The notes below the pieces were generated by a model. It was not told the DNA's origin, made no database searches, and was given only the letters and a program-made list of their open reading frames with translations. A DNA stretch of 64,000 bases from Musa acuminata AAA Group (lineage: Eukaryota > Streptophyta > Magnoliopsida > Zingiberales > Musaceae), in assembly GCF_036884655.1 (NCBI RefSeq), contig NC_088330.1:30693001-30757000 (forward strand), read 5' to 3'. This document shows positions 34,001 through 45,587 of the stretch, in pieces; the stretch's first letter is position 1, and every line of letters starts with the position of its first letter. Position numbers and translations under genes: made by a program.

Positions 34001-35390
34001 ACCCAAGAAATGGCAGCAATTACTACATCATCAAACCCAAGAAATGGCAGCAATTACTATCATAAAACGACTGAAAATTAGGGGGTAAATACAAGAAACA
34101 TAGAGAAACATGCATACCTGCAAATGCTAAAACGAAGAAATGGCAACAATTACTATCATAAAATGACAGCAAATTAGGGGGTAAATCTAAGAAACATACA
34201 TACCTGCAAATGCTCACAAGCGCGAACATGTTGTTGTCCAACCCCCAACAATGTTCAAACACAACATCCCTAACTGCCTCGCACACCATAAACAGTGCTT
34301 GTAAGCTTCTTTTATCCCGCAGCTGGCACCGGTGCATCTGCAGCGTCTCGACGGCCGGGCATGTCCCGAGGTGCTCCGATGGCCCTGGATCAGCATCTAT
34401 CCTCCTACAGCTCTGCATTCTCAGAGTCTTCAGGTTTCCGCAGAAGGATAATGCCGCCAGCCAACCATCGTCCATCCGGTGGTCGGAGATCGTCAATTCC
34501 TCAAGCATCATGCAGCACCGCCCTATGGCAGAGATCCCGTCGTAGCTACCCTCACACCCACTGAGCTCCAGCTTCACCAGCCGCTTGCACCCATGGGCCA
34601 GTATGGTGAGCCCAATGTCGGTGACGCGAGGCCCGCAGTAGAGCCCGTCAACGGATCCCACCAGCCGCAGTATCTGGAGGTTCTTGAAGGCGAAGATGGA
34701 GCGGAGGGCTAGGTCGGAACACCGATGGAGCTCCAGCTCCTGCATAGTGTCGCACCCTCCAGCGATCGCCATGAGGCCGGCCTCCGAGTCACTGGCGACG
34801 AGGGAGAGCTTCCGAAGGCCAGGGCAGCTGCGGGCGACGGTCTCGAGGCCGCGATCGATGACGTCCGGGTCGAGGAAGCAGCACTCACCTACAGGAGAGT
34901 CGGCGTTGGTGTCGACCGTGACAGAGAAAGGACCCCAGGAAAGCAGGACGCGGCCCCTGGCAGCTACGGACGAAGGGGACGCGAAGGAGCCAGGGACGAG
35001 GTCGAGCTCAGCGAGGTCGGGGAAGCGGAGGAAGAGGCGGCCGCGGTCGAGGAAGGACCAGTCGAGGAGGGTAAGGGAGTGGCGCAGGCGGCCGACGAGG
35101 CGGAGCCATCGCTTGCAGACGAGGGAGGCGGGGAGGCGGAGGGGGTCCGGTACGGCAGCGAGGATGCGGAGGAGGAGCTTGTCGGAGAACAGCGCGGTGA
35201 GGTCGGCGCCGCCGCCGCCGCCGCCGTCGCCGCCGTGCCGCTGCCGCGGCGCGGGATCTTCTATGGTAGGGGTTTGGTCACTGAGCTGCATCTTGAAGAC
35301 CACATGCTTGAGGGGTTTGTCAACGGCGGCGGCAGCGAACCAAGTGTTAGGCCAGCTCCTCAGGCGGTTGTGGTAGTGGGCATAGTACAT
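31020..35390 (-). CDS. F-box/LRR protein, At5g51370/At5g51380-like
   Basis: Two coding exons. Exon 1 runs 35390-34204 from ATG (MYYAHYH) to a donor reading TTTGCAG|GTATG; exon 2 runs 31275-31020 after an acceptor CTCTGCAG and ends in TGA. Phases match (AG + G) and give CRRVKFLSLEGCSL across the junction; the total is 480 residues. The F-box lies at about residues 66-104 (LFSDKLLLRILAAVPDPLRL, then VCKRWLRL). It would bind SKP1 in an SCF ubiquitin ligase. Leucine-rich repeats follow (LRKLSLVASDS, LELHRCSDLAL, LKTLRMQSCRRI), and the C-terminus SVLKELKWRPDSKS then GTGMAKKGARFF matches my memory of the Arabidopsis proteins. The substrate is unknown. The roughly 2.9-kb intron holds repeats. An alternative start is Met34. 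A uORF overlaps the start codon. Confidence 0.92.
33128..33168. repeat. (TG)n and (CA)n runs facing each other
   Basis: A TG run, then TTTATATATA, then a CACACA run lie inside the F-box intron. The two runs are self-complementary and could form a short hairpin. Confidence 0.85.
33371..33580 (+). mobile_element. TRIM-like short LTR element in the F-box intron
   Basis: A 121-base unit starts TGTAACACCCCC (33371) and ends TCGTGACA (33491). It is directly followed by TTTGGTATCAAAGCC (33492-33506), a primer-binding-site-like sequence. A second related stretch (GATTGACTTATAAAGATCTGATGA, 33538-33561) repeats the middle of the unit. The arrangement of a very short LTR, a primer binding site and almost no interior fits a TRIM element with a damaged second LTR. 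Confidence 0.55.
33958..34215. repeat. Tandem duplications over the 5' splice site of the F-box intron
   Basis: A 34-base unit (CATCATCAAACCCAAGAAAT and so on) occurs three times at about 33958-34055. A larger unit of about 86-90 bases occurs twice (about 34040-34130 and 34131-34215); each copy ends with CATACCTGCAAATGCT, which on the minus strand is the donor GCATTTGCAG|GTATG. The intron thus has two copies of its donor, at 34203/34202 and 34117/34116. Confidence 0.85.
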
Positions 35391-35458
35391 CAAGGGTTCC
35401 GGCGAGAGACTGCGGAGGCCGCGGCGGGGAGCAGGGTGCTTCCCCTCTGAATCGCCAT
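35390..35458 (-). CDS. Upstream ORF overlapping the F-box start codon
   Basis: ATG at 35458-35456 opens a 22-codon frame (MAIQRGSTLLPAAASAVSRR, then NP). It stops at TGA 35392-35390, whose A is the first base of the F-box ATG: TGATG. It matters only if transcription starts upstream of 35458, which fits the GC-rich leader-like sequence. Such an overlap permits termination-reinitiation. Conservation was not tested. Confidence 0.5.
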   Translation of the reverse strand: MAIQRGSTLLPAAASAVSRRNP

Positions 35459-38285
35459 CTTATCTATGTGCCAAAGGGGCGCGTGCTGCTGTTCGTTTCC
35501 CCTACCTTCCGTTCAAAGCATCTGGTTTCCTCTCTCTATAGAAAGTGAACGATATACATCTCTTCAGAAGAGGGAGGGAGGGAGGGAACTCGGTGGCAAA
35601 ATGTTTCACGCTCCGACTTAATTAAACACGACTTTGATCTCCACGGGGAGAAATAGACGCGCAGAAGCGCCTTGTTCTTCTCATGAGCTTAGTCGGTCGG
35701 GACGGGAGGACATGGAATTAAGCAAAAAAAACAAAAAAGAGAAAAAATATATATGCACGCATCTAATTCGGGCAGAACAAACAAAACACAACACTTCGTG
35801 ACCCATTCGTGGCTCACCCGCCAGGTTATGCAGGATGCCCGTGCGGGGACCCACGCAGGAGGGTCACTGGAGACCGGTGGAACAAAAAAAATTCCTGCAA
35901 CGGTTTTAGTTCTTGTTGTTATGTGGCGGGACTTTGTTTGTTGACGGTCTGCAGCTTCCGGGGAGCGTCAAAGCCGAGCCCGTCTTTCTTTTATGTATTT
36001 ATTAATGAACCTTATTATGTAGAGTCTTTTTATTATTCAATTTTTCTAAAAATTTAAAAATAATATTTATTTATTTATTATTAATATTTTATTACTTATA
36101 TTTTAAAAAATTAATTAAATAATATTTTACTTTTAGAACTCCTCTAATTTTAATTTTATCCTTTTTTATCTATATCTTTTTCAATCGTTACCTATCGACC
36201 TTTTTATCTTCGACATCAATTTTTTTTATCTATAACTCCCAATTCATATCTATCATCGATCATCGCTTCCAAACCCATGCTCATTGATGTTGATCATCGT
36301 GTTGACCTCACTTATCATCCCTTATATTGTCCTCTAAGGAGGAGAAAAAAAAAAGAAGAAGTGATTATTTATGTTCAATTACAAAATGATATTTTAAAAA
36401 TATTAAAAAATTTAAAATAAATAAATAAATAAATATATAGCATAAAAATTGTATATAATAATCATATTATTTCTCCATCACCAAAACATAAGACTATGAC
36501 TTTGGACATTTGGTCGGAGATAATTACCGGAACACCCTAAGGTTGGATTGACTATGCCGAACGGACGGCATGGATTTGTGTTGAAATCACGCTCTCTTTC
36601 CGCTGCCTTTTGGACTTCCCCCCACTCCTTTTAACTAAAGCAGACAATGAAACAAAAAACGATGTTAACCACATGGATAAGTACATATATAATTAGATTA
36701 TCTAATTTTAATACTAAATATGCATGTTGAGTGGAGGATTGATGATTGATGTGCGAAGTGATTAATTTTAATACTAATTATTCGGGGTTTCAGTAAGAAA
36801 AGGCTCGAATCCCCTTGGCCGCCCTTTCGCTTTGGGGACGAGGACGACTGTACATGGACACACAAACAAATGACGTGCCAACTGTTTCATGCCCATGCCT
36901 GGGATTTTGAATTGCAAGGGCACGATCCCAAAATTTATTTCAAATGAGGGAGGAGCCACTTTGCGCCACCCGTTGAGTTTTGTTGACGACGGATGCATTA
37001 AATCACATCTTGTTAAGAACAGGTGGGTACTTCAATGTCACCGAGTCAACTGGACAAGCTAAAGACAGACAGACATATTGCGACCACATGACATGAGAGT
37101 AAGGCCACGACTTACCTGACATGAGAATAAATATTGAGAGGATCGTGAGTAGCTCTGCGGTGGTAAATTACCCTGGAAATTGAGTGCACCGATTTTTTTC
37201 CTTTCACCCTGGGGAACAGAATCCATGACAATGAAGTCAGATGGAATCAACAAAACTTGCAAATAATACACGATGGAAGAACATGATATTGGTCGACAAG
37301 AACAAGGACTAAATGAGCACCATTATGAGGTTTAACAATCATTAATGTGGTTGTTGCCTGTTTAGGCTAGCAAAAGCTTTTTAATCTTCTCATATTTTAT
37401 TTAGGTCAAGAAAACACTCAACCCCGAGGTGCAGCCATCAAAACAGTGGACACATTTATGGGTCGAACGAGTTTAGGTTGGTCCAGTGCTCAATGGCTGA
37501 GTGAAAAAAATGATTCCACTAGTAACTTCAACTCTGATTGGAGTGGACTCCTTTAGTGATGAATATCTACTCAGCCTTTAGCCATCCCAAAATCTATAGG
37601 AGTTTCGAAGATGAACATCCAGCTCATAGCATCCTACAAAACTGGTTCCAGGTCATAGCATCCTAGAAAACACAGATTAAATGGAAGCTTATCAGGTACA
37701 TAACCAAATATAACGGAGGAAAAAGGCTGCTGGGGAAGGGATAATTTTTTATTCAACAAAGCCAATAGGGCACATTCTTAGTTATCTAGATTCTTTCTAA
37801 TTTGATTTTGCCAGGATCACTTTCTGATCATCTGATTGTGCAACAACATATCAAGAAAACAAGAACTTAGATATGCAAAAGGAATACAAAAACATATGAA
37901 AATCATATCTGTTTACAAAGTTTAGGAGAATCAACAACTGTAGGAAAATCAAATAAATTTGGGAGAAAAAAACTGTGGATTTCTTCTTGATTTTTTTAAA
38001 CCAGACAGCAGGAAAGAAAATGTTCTTCTGTTTTCTTTTCTTTCGTTTTCTATCAAAGGAGACATGTAAGTTTAAGAGAACTAACAATGAACCTTTCACA
38101 TCATTACATCTAGACTGCAATGGAATTCCAATCTTAAATTGGAAAAAAAAAATGTTCTAACATGAAAAGAATTTTCTTTAGCAAAAATAAAATTTGTCAT
38201 GGTAGTGTACCATAACAAGAAGTACCATGTGGCAAACACAATAAATTATGTTATGGGCAATGTCACCATGTAATTGTGCTAGGTT
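35459..38285. other. Intergenic DNA left of the minus-strand unit near 39 kb
   Basis: 35459-35960 is the presumed promoter region of the F-box gene, with a (GGAG)n run at about 35570-35587. 35960-36480 is AT-rich. 36480-38285 has scattered ORFs (36774-36998, 37059-37271, both minus strand) that I do not recognise. No supported gene. Confidence 0.4.
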
Positions 38286-38745
38286 TTTCTTCAATACCTA
38301 ATTGGATCTAAACTATATCATTATGTTCCATTTCTTTGTCCAAATTTTAGACATCTATAGCCATGAATGACTGTTTCTAGTAATCTCATCGGCACAAATA
38401 GACTAAGTGAAAACTCAAAGAATTCTTGATCTTCAAGCCTGAGATCAAGATAATAATAATAAAATTCCCTGAGACCAAATAATATGGATCAAGAAGAGGC
38501 ATAGATAGAATAAATAGAAATTCAGTACCTAATTGGATCTAAACTATATCATTATGCTCCATTTCTTTGTCCAGATTTTAGACATATATAGCCATATATG
38601 ACTGTTTCTAGTAATCTCATCAGCACAAATAGACCAAGTGAAAACTCGGTGAATTATTGATATGCAAGCCTGAGATCAAGAGACTGATAATAAAATTCCT
38701 CTAAGATCAAGCAAGTTGGATGAAAAAGAGGCAGAAATAGAATAT
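38286..38745. repeat. Tandem duplication of about 230 bp
   Basis: The stretch from AATACCTAATTGGATCTAAA (38295) is repeated from 38526 with small changes, including the TATAGCCAT.AATGACTGTTTC and GCAAGCCTGAGATCAAGA parts. Confidence 0.85.
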
Positions 38746-39120
38746 TAAGAACACACAAGAAACAATTAAGGGGAAAAAATTAACTAGTATTGTTAATCAG
38801 TACAGACATTATCTGGATTGCAGTAACAGAAAGATTGAAGACTCGACGGAAAGCCTATCTACTTAGCTGTTTAAAATTTTTAATTTTCCAATCAAAGCTA
38901 CAACTTGCAGCGATAAGCGCGTCATCATTCATCCAAGCAACGGGATATCAAAATGACTACATTACTAATAAAATATGACATCTAAATCACATACTCCGCA
39001 CTCAACAAAGAAACAAACAAGACAAGAGACAGAGAACCGACATCAAGAAAACAAAATGCACGCCAGAAATCAGCACAAGAAATCGATAAAAGGGGGGTAA
39101 GTTTGTCAATGACGCATTAA
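38746..39120. other. AT-rich DNA, no gene seen
   Basis: An ORF at 38790-38978 has no recognisable content. Confidence 0.4.
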
Positions 39121-39129
39121 AGATTTGGA

Positions 39130-39620
39130 ACAGGGTATGAAGTATACCTGCATCCCATCTTCATGGAATCTTTCAAAGAGAACGCCCTAGCTTACATAGG
39201 AGTGTCATCGTCGCACCCATTCCACCTACAGAACAAACCCTATTCCCTTTAATGCACAAAGGAATTCAAGAAAAAAAGAAAGGGAGAGAGGTTGCAATCA
39301 ACGCGTACTCCCATTCTGGCAGGCAATATAGTTGACCCAATCCCCGAATTCGATCTCTCGAGCCAGCGGCGGCGCATGAAATTCTCAAGGAGGATTCTTG
39401 AGACGATCCCCGCTTCGGATCTTGCGGGGTTCCCTCGCTGCTCGACGAAAACCCTAGAGTCGACCATGGGGGCTCTCTGCTAGAACGATACACGGGAGGA
39501 GGAACACAAGGAGACGCGTCAGGGGAGCCGACGAGGGAAGTGGGAAAAGCGGAAATACGGAATATGAAAGAAGTGAAGAGCACCAAAGTGCAACGGGGAA
39601 TTCTCGAAATATATAAAGCG
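39130..39620 (-). other. Possible 5' end of a minus-strand transcript
   Basis: On the minus strand a TATA-like CTTTATATATTTC (39620-39608) is followed by a CT-rich leader-like segment and AGGGTTTTCG near 39453. Further on come AATAGGGTTTG near 39240 and a good donor context GGGATGCAG|GTATAC at about 39150/39149. Telo-box words (AAACCCTA) occur twice. Only short ORFs are present (39249-39467 and 39266-39586), and I recognise no protein. It could be a non-coding RNA or a gene whose coding exons I failed to recognise. TATATAAA can also be read on the plus strand, so direction is not certain. Confidence 0.3.
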
Positions 39621-40779
39621 CCGTTAGAGCCGTTGGGATCCGCCGAACGGCTTCAAAACGATTTGGAACAAAGAAAAGGATAATAAATAAATAAATAAAA
39701 GGCAAAATTGTACATATAGACATCCTCCAAATTTAGTGGCTTTTTTTATAATTCTTCTAAGATTTAATTTTAGCATATATATATATATATATATTGTATT
39801 TCGAATTTCTGAAAAAAAACTTGTAACTTTAAGAATTTTTAATAAAGGATTCCAACTTTGAATTTTTTTTTGGTAGAATGCCCTACAAAAGATCATTTTA
39901 TCTTACCTTCATCGGACCCACCACCACCTCCGTTCGTTGGCCACCCCTATTTTTGAGTGGATCTCTTCACCATACTTGCTTAGTGATAGAGGCACAACCT
40001 CCACAACCCACCCAACAACATAGGTGCAGCAACCCCTATCGAATGCGCAGCAACAAAGGCGCAATAACCCTCGATGGTTGGCATGTAATGTCATCATCAA
40101 TAAGAACAACTAACACATCCCCCCCACCCAATGACATAGGTGCAGCAACCCCTATCGAATCCCACTGGACCTAATGATAATGACACTCTGCAGAGGAGGA
40201 AAGGAGGCAGCCCATCCATGCCCACAACCTTTGTCACCAGTCATGGAGGGACGAGGCAACCTTCTCACCATCGATTATCGGTGAGGAAAGAGGAGGTGTG
40301 CCCTCGCCATTGCTCGCAATCCCCTGTCGTTATCAACCACAAGCGAGGGCGATGAGAGTGAACTTTGCATGTAACCTCCATCGTTGACTATGGAGAGACA
40401 GTAGAGGCTATACCTCCATCACTGATCCGACGAGGATTGTTGTGTCTCCATCACTAGATGGGTCAGCTACAACGAGAGAGGTGACTAGTGAGTGAAGGCA
40501 TGGCTAGGGACGATGGTGGTAGACAATGGGGACAAAATGATTATTTTGAGAAAAGGTGAGCTATGTGAAAACTTTTAAAAATTTCTTAAAGTTATAAGGT
40601 TTTTACGAGAATTCACCCTATATTCTATTAGTTAATTATCATTACTCCTTGAAACTACCATATTATTGTAAGTGATATTTTAGTTAATTCATGCTTTATG
40701 TATTTATAATTTTAAATTAGTTAATGATAATCATTAAATATGAGTAAGTTGAGTTTTTTCATCCATGTTAATCGGAAAT
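39621..40779. other. Intergenic DNA with local repeats
   Basis: GGTGCAGCAACCCCTATCGA occurs at 40022 and again at 40139. The part 39900-40560 is less AT-rich than its surroundings, with short unrelated frames. It is possibly an old repeat; no gene was recognised. Confidence 0.4.
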
Positions 40780-41754
40780 GTTAAAGAATCTTAGATGTTC
40801 TCAACAATTTATATATCATGGTTGATTTTGATCTCCTCCTTCTCTTTTGCTACTAGAACCTCCTCATGAGGTTTAAACAGTAGGTAGTATGTAGCAGGTA
40901 GCAAGCAGTAGGCTTTGGGGATTTCTCATAGTAGTTGGATGAAGTTTTGATGTAGATCTTTGGCCTTTGGAACATTGAATAAGAAGGTTGTGGCTAGAAG
41001 ATGGGTTGTAGCTGTGCAAAACCCTCTCTCTCTTTTCTCCTCTCTCCTCTCTTACAGGATTAGAAAAGCTAGGGTCGACTAGGCTTTGCAAGGGACTTCT
41101 TTTGATTCTCTTTAATCCTTAAGGTTTAAAGACTTTCCTTGGGTATTGCACTTTCATTAGTAGCTACTTCTATTTGAGTAAGGGCTATCCTAATTTGAGT
41201 CCAATCAAGATTTAGATTAAAATAAATGGTATTTTCATAACCAAATAGGACTTTGAAACTTCAAGAGCCCCTTCAATAGAGCTTAGCCAGTTTGATTAAG
41301 AGCTATTGAGATCCTCCTTAGTCATAACTCTCTCAATTAGGCGATTGATACCCCATTGAATCTTGTTTAGTAATTTTTTCTCTCTCCATCTATAGGTTGA
41401 ATATTTTATTTTGGTTCGTCGATGTGGTTGGTGTCATTTTACCTGACCATGTCATATTTATGCACTGTTTTGATAGGGTTCTTTATCGACTCGAGGGCTT
41501 TATTGGACTTCTTCGGGCTTTGAGGTTACTATTACCCCTTTTGGCTTCTACTCTTCTTTCATTATGTTGGAAGGCCTTGCATGTAGAAGTGAGAGCCATA
41601 AGCTTTCGATGAGCATTCACCATCCTCTTTCCTTGGCCGATGAATATCAAGTCTTCCGTTGAACCAATCTCATCTCCTGTGACAAGAATTTCCTTCCATC
41701 CTTCTAGAGTTTATACTTCTAGGGTTAGTGAAAGTAAATGACATTTCGATCTCA

Positions 41755-42239
41755 TAAATAGAGATTCCAAAATTAACTTGATATATATCAAGTGGAACCA
41801 TATCACACGATCACCTCATTGATGAATTCCTTTGTAATGGCAAAGTGAATCTTGAATTGTTGGTTGATCTTTGTCTCCACATCATCATAAAGCCATCCAA
41901 GATGATACGGGTGCAGATGCGATGTCGTATCTATGTCGAGCTTCTTGACTAAGCTCATTGAGATAAGGTTCTTTTGGCTTTTGAAATTAACGATCACATC
42001 AATGACCTCTTGTTTCACTTAGATCTTAAGAGTGAATAATTCTTTTTGAATTTCTAGATCGAGAGTTGGATTTGAGCTATAACCTTCAGTATAGACATTA
42101 GCAATAGACTCAAATTCATATTTGATCGTTCTTCGACTATTATTTTGGGAAGAGTTCTTTTGGTAGCTCCCTTTAGCCTTATCCGCAAGCTTCTTAGTAC
42201 AGGTGTGGTTCATTCTCTCGATTACCATTGTCATATTAT
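41755..42239 (-). pseudogene. Decayed gypsy gag end and aspartic protease
   Basis: 42234-42019 reads HTCTKKLADKAKG, the linker after gag, into a stop. 42018-41803 then reads VIVNFKSQKNLISMSLVKKL and HPYHLGWLYDDVETKINQQ, the retroviral-type protease of plant gypsy elements. The catalytic DSG has become NFK, so it would be inactive even without the stops. Confidence 0.75.
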
Positions 42240-42760
42240 TAGTGATCTAAAAAATATATAATCTGATGGGACTCCATTCTGCATGAATCTGTTCATAGAG
42301 GCCAATGGGTGTATTTCATCATCGTCAAGTGATTGTTAAGAAAAATTTTGAGTATCACCACTTGTTGTCAAAACTTGATGGTGTATTCATGCATGAAATA
42401 GTCCCTTCTTTGGTGTAGTTAATGTCACTTCCTTCATCTTTTTTTGATATACTCTATATGGTAGAATTATTCTAGTATAAGCCTTTTGAATTATGTTCAT
42501 GACATGCCTTCATCGCTATTAGTTTGAAGATAGGCTTTCTACCATACGAGCATGTGTTCAATTAGCTTGAGTCGATAAGCATCACCCTATCCTCATTGTT
42601 ATAATAATATAGATCAAAATAAATATTAAGTTGATCTATCCATGAGTCTAATACCTTAGTGTTGATTGAGCCATCGTAGGAACGTATGTTGATATGAGCC
42701 TTGATGTGATGGGGTCGAGTTCTTATTGTGATGTTCTATTCAGTAACATTTTCTTCGTAG
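42240..42760 (-). pseudogene. Decayed gypsy gag
   Basis: Near 42660-42580 the minus strand reads DSWIDQLNIYFDLYYYNNED then RVMLID, the start of the retrotransposon gag domain (W...L..YF..Y.......V). It continues with stops down to 42240. Confidence 0.55.
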
Positions 42761-43850
42761 TTGCATGTCTTAGATAGAAACGACTCTCTCTCTCTTTTGC
42801 TGTGACACTATTTGCTTATTTATCTTTAGCTATAGGATTATTTTTGGCTTGCATCTAGCTCTTGACGGTCTTCATATGCTGGGCCAATTATCGCCATCTA
42901 GGCAATAATGCTAGCCAAAATTGTTGGATGGTTGGCTACCATCTCATCGATGTTTCTTCCTTGTAGTGAGTGTGGCTTAGACTCCAACTCCTGTAGCTCT
43001 TCTTTAAAAGTTTTGTATCATTGTTTTATAGTTATCATCTATAAGAATGTTGTTCTGATATCACTTGATCTATATAAGGTTCGGGTTCGATGATCTGTCA
43101 ACCGATATCACTTTTCGGATAGAAGTTTTAATAAAGAAGAAAAATATAGCAGAAAAACTAAGTATAAAACCAAAAGAAAACAACCATATTGCTTGTAAAG
43201 CTAAAGTGCTAACCACCAAACTTAAAACTATGACCTTAAAACGTGATAGAAAGCTCATGGATGTATAAGAACATAGATTGTCTTTGGACAACACATAGAT
43301 GCTCTCGATAGTTTGTGTGTCACGATCAGTTTTGATCTTCTCCTTTTTTATCGTTGAAGTCTCTTTCTGAGGTTTGAATTGCCAACAGATGAAGCTTTGA
43401 TGCAAAGCTTTGACTATTGGAACTTATATATAACCCTCCCCATCTCTATTCTCCTCGTTCTCTTCTTATTTTTTAAGTTGAAAAAGTTATAGTAGGTTGA
43501 GGTTTGCAAGAGACTTCTTTTGGTTCTCTTTAGGATTTAAAGACTTTTCTTATAGGATGCTAGCGGCTAGGACTTTCCTTGAAGGACTACTATACCCCTT
43601 TTGTTTGATGATTGCCCTTATTTGAGTAAAGGCTACCCTAATATGAGTTTGATCATGATCGAGATCGAAGTAAGTGGACTTTTTAGGATCAAATAGATCT
43701 TTGAGGCTTCAAAAGATTCTACAATAGACATTTGAGAATCAAGATGGAGATCAGTTAGCCTTTTAGGATCAAATAGAAGGCTTCTAAAGGTCATTCAGCT
43801 TGGTTAGTTTGATTGAGAGCTATTGACATCATCGTGATCATGCATCTATT

Positions 43851-45587
43851 TGGATTAATGGACTATTTCATCATCAAAATTTAATAATATGATTTTTTTA
43901 AAAAGCAATGATAAATATATTATCATTATCTTTAAATGAGTGAAAATATACAATATATTATTAATAACAAAATTATAAAATGATATAAGTTTTGACATCA
44001 TTATGCTGATAATATTCAATCTATAAGTTTTTGAGCTTATATTCAATCTATAATAGTGTATGTGCAGGTAATCAAATTTAGACCAAGTCAACATCTCACT
44101 TCAGTTGGCTTTGACATCAGGATGATCTTTAAGCCATTTGCATGGTCAAAGAGTTGATTAATTTCTCTCTTTATCGTCCTCTCTCCTAAATCTTCTAGTC
44201 ATATATGTTCTACTTTTCCTCTCTCTTTCGGCATCCATCGCCTTGTCTCAGCTTCCCTTTTCTCGAACGCCATTTCCTTAGAAGACAACAGAGCTCCATG
44301 GCCACAGTGTGGAAGACAACACACTTCAATTCCACGAGAAAACTCCACTTGAAGAAGGCTTCCGAGTCCAACCCAACATGTGACGACCGCTCGTCTTTGA
44401 AGTCAAGAAAGTGATCAGCTACCGCAATCTGATGGCACTCTTATGTCGTACTCGTTGCCGACATGATCATGAAGGACTGGTCTGCGTATTCTTCTTAGTT
44501 GCGTATACACGCATGTGTTCCCCCCCTCCCCGTTATCACTATGGGAACAAATGTGTCAACTCAATACACCCCATCATGTTTATGGATTTGAGACTCGACT
44601 CGATAACCTACGTGTGCTTCTCATGTTGGATTCACGAATTTATTGGGTTTAGATCTCAGTTAGTTTCCGGTTAGACATATACAGTTTGATGGTTATCGTC
44701 CTCCGGACTTGTCTCACCCATATGTTCTTAAAATTCGATGGACCCACCCATCCACCCACCCAACTCGAAAAGAGACTCCACCAAATTATATTTTGCTTTG
44801 TTATTTATTTATTTTTCTGACGATTCTATTAGAATTGATCTGATTCCAATTCCAACTACAAATTCAGTTTGTTTGAGTTAAATACAAATCACAAATTGCA
44901 GCTCCATAAATTGGAACTCAGAGAAGAGATGAGATGTTGTCATCACAGTAGTTTTGACTTTGAGCTGCTGCATAATTAATTGTAACTGCTTATATTTGAC
45001 CATATCCGCTTTAAAGAACAGTGATGTAATTTATAATTTCAAGTCAACATTAGCTTACAGTAGAAAGTGGAAATTAATTATAATGCAATATATACACTTA
45101 TATGAGGGGAAACTAAATTGCCCAATGTTTTTAGAAAGAAAAATAATGTACACTTACATGAAGTAATTAACATTTGTTGGTTTAGTACTAAGAAAGGGAT
45201 GGGTATGGCATTTGATTCCGGAGGAACCCTTGATAACTTTCCCATGTTTCGTGCACCGTCGTCGCAAACACAGTGGAGGGAGAGGGGATAAGAAAGATGC
45301 ATGCAACCGTGCAGATGCGGTTCCCATAATGTCTTTAATGCCTTCCCTCCGTGTCTTGACTTCCAAATGCCGAAAGATACACTCCACTTGTTCTCTCTCT
45401 TCCTCTTTTCATTTCATCTCTCTCCTTTTCCTTCTCTTCTTGTGGTGAGGTGGTGGAGGAATGCTTGTCACCCTGCACTGTTTTAGCTCCCTCTCTTCTT
45501 CAACACTTGCCTTCTCCTCGTCCTCTGTGAAGAAGAAGAGCTTCCCAGTTTAGGTTGATCTCCGGTGCTCCTCTACTGTTTGCTTCG
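43851..45587. other. Intergenic DNA and upstream region of the C2H2 gene
   Basis: 43851-44200 is AT-rich. 44205-44674 has short frames without recognisable content. 45380-45560 is rich in CTCTTC words, probably the 5' untranslated region of the C2H2 gene. No other gene is supported. Confidence 0.4.

Larger units (their letters stand above)
40780..43850 (-). mobile_element. Internally deleted Ty3-gypsy-type element
   Basis: Two diverged repeats of about 550-600 bases flank the interior: about 40780-41350 and about 43275-43820. Both contain TTTTGATCTCCTCCT-like, TTTGCAAG.GACTTCTTTTG and ATTTGAGTAA.GGCTA.CCTAAT words. On the minus strand the interior reads gag and protease only. A decayed tRNA-Met primer-binding-like AGTGATATCAGAAC lies near 43055-43042 (minus). 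Reverse transcriptase, RNase H and integrase are absent. End points are approximate. Confidence 0.6.

Noticed and set aside
34210..35450. Plus-strand ORFs of up to 241 codons
   Set aside because: They are antisense shadows of the GC-rich F-box exon 1.
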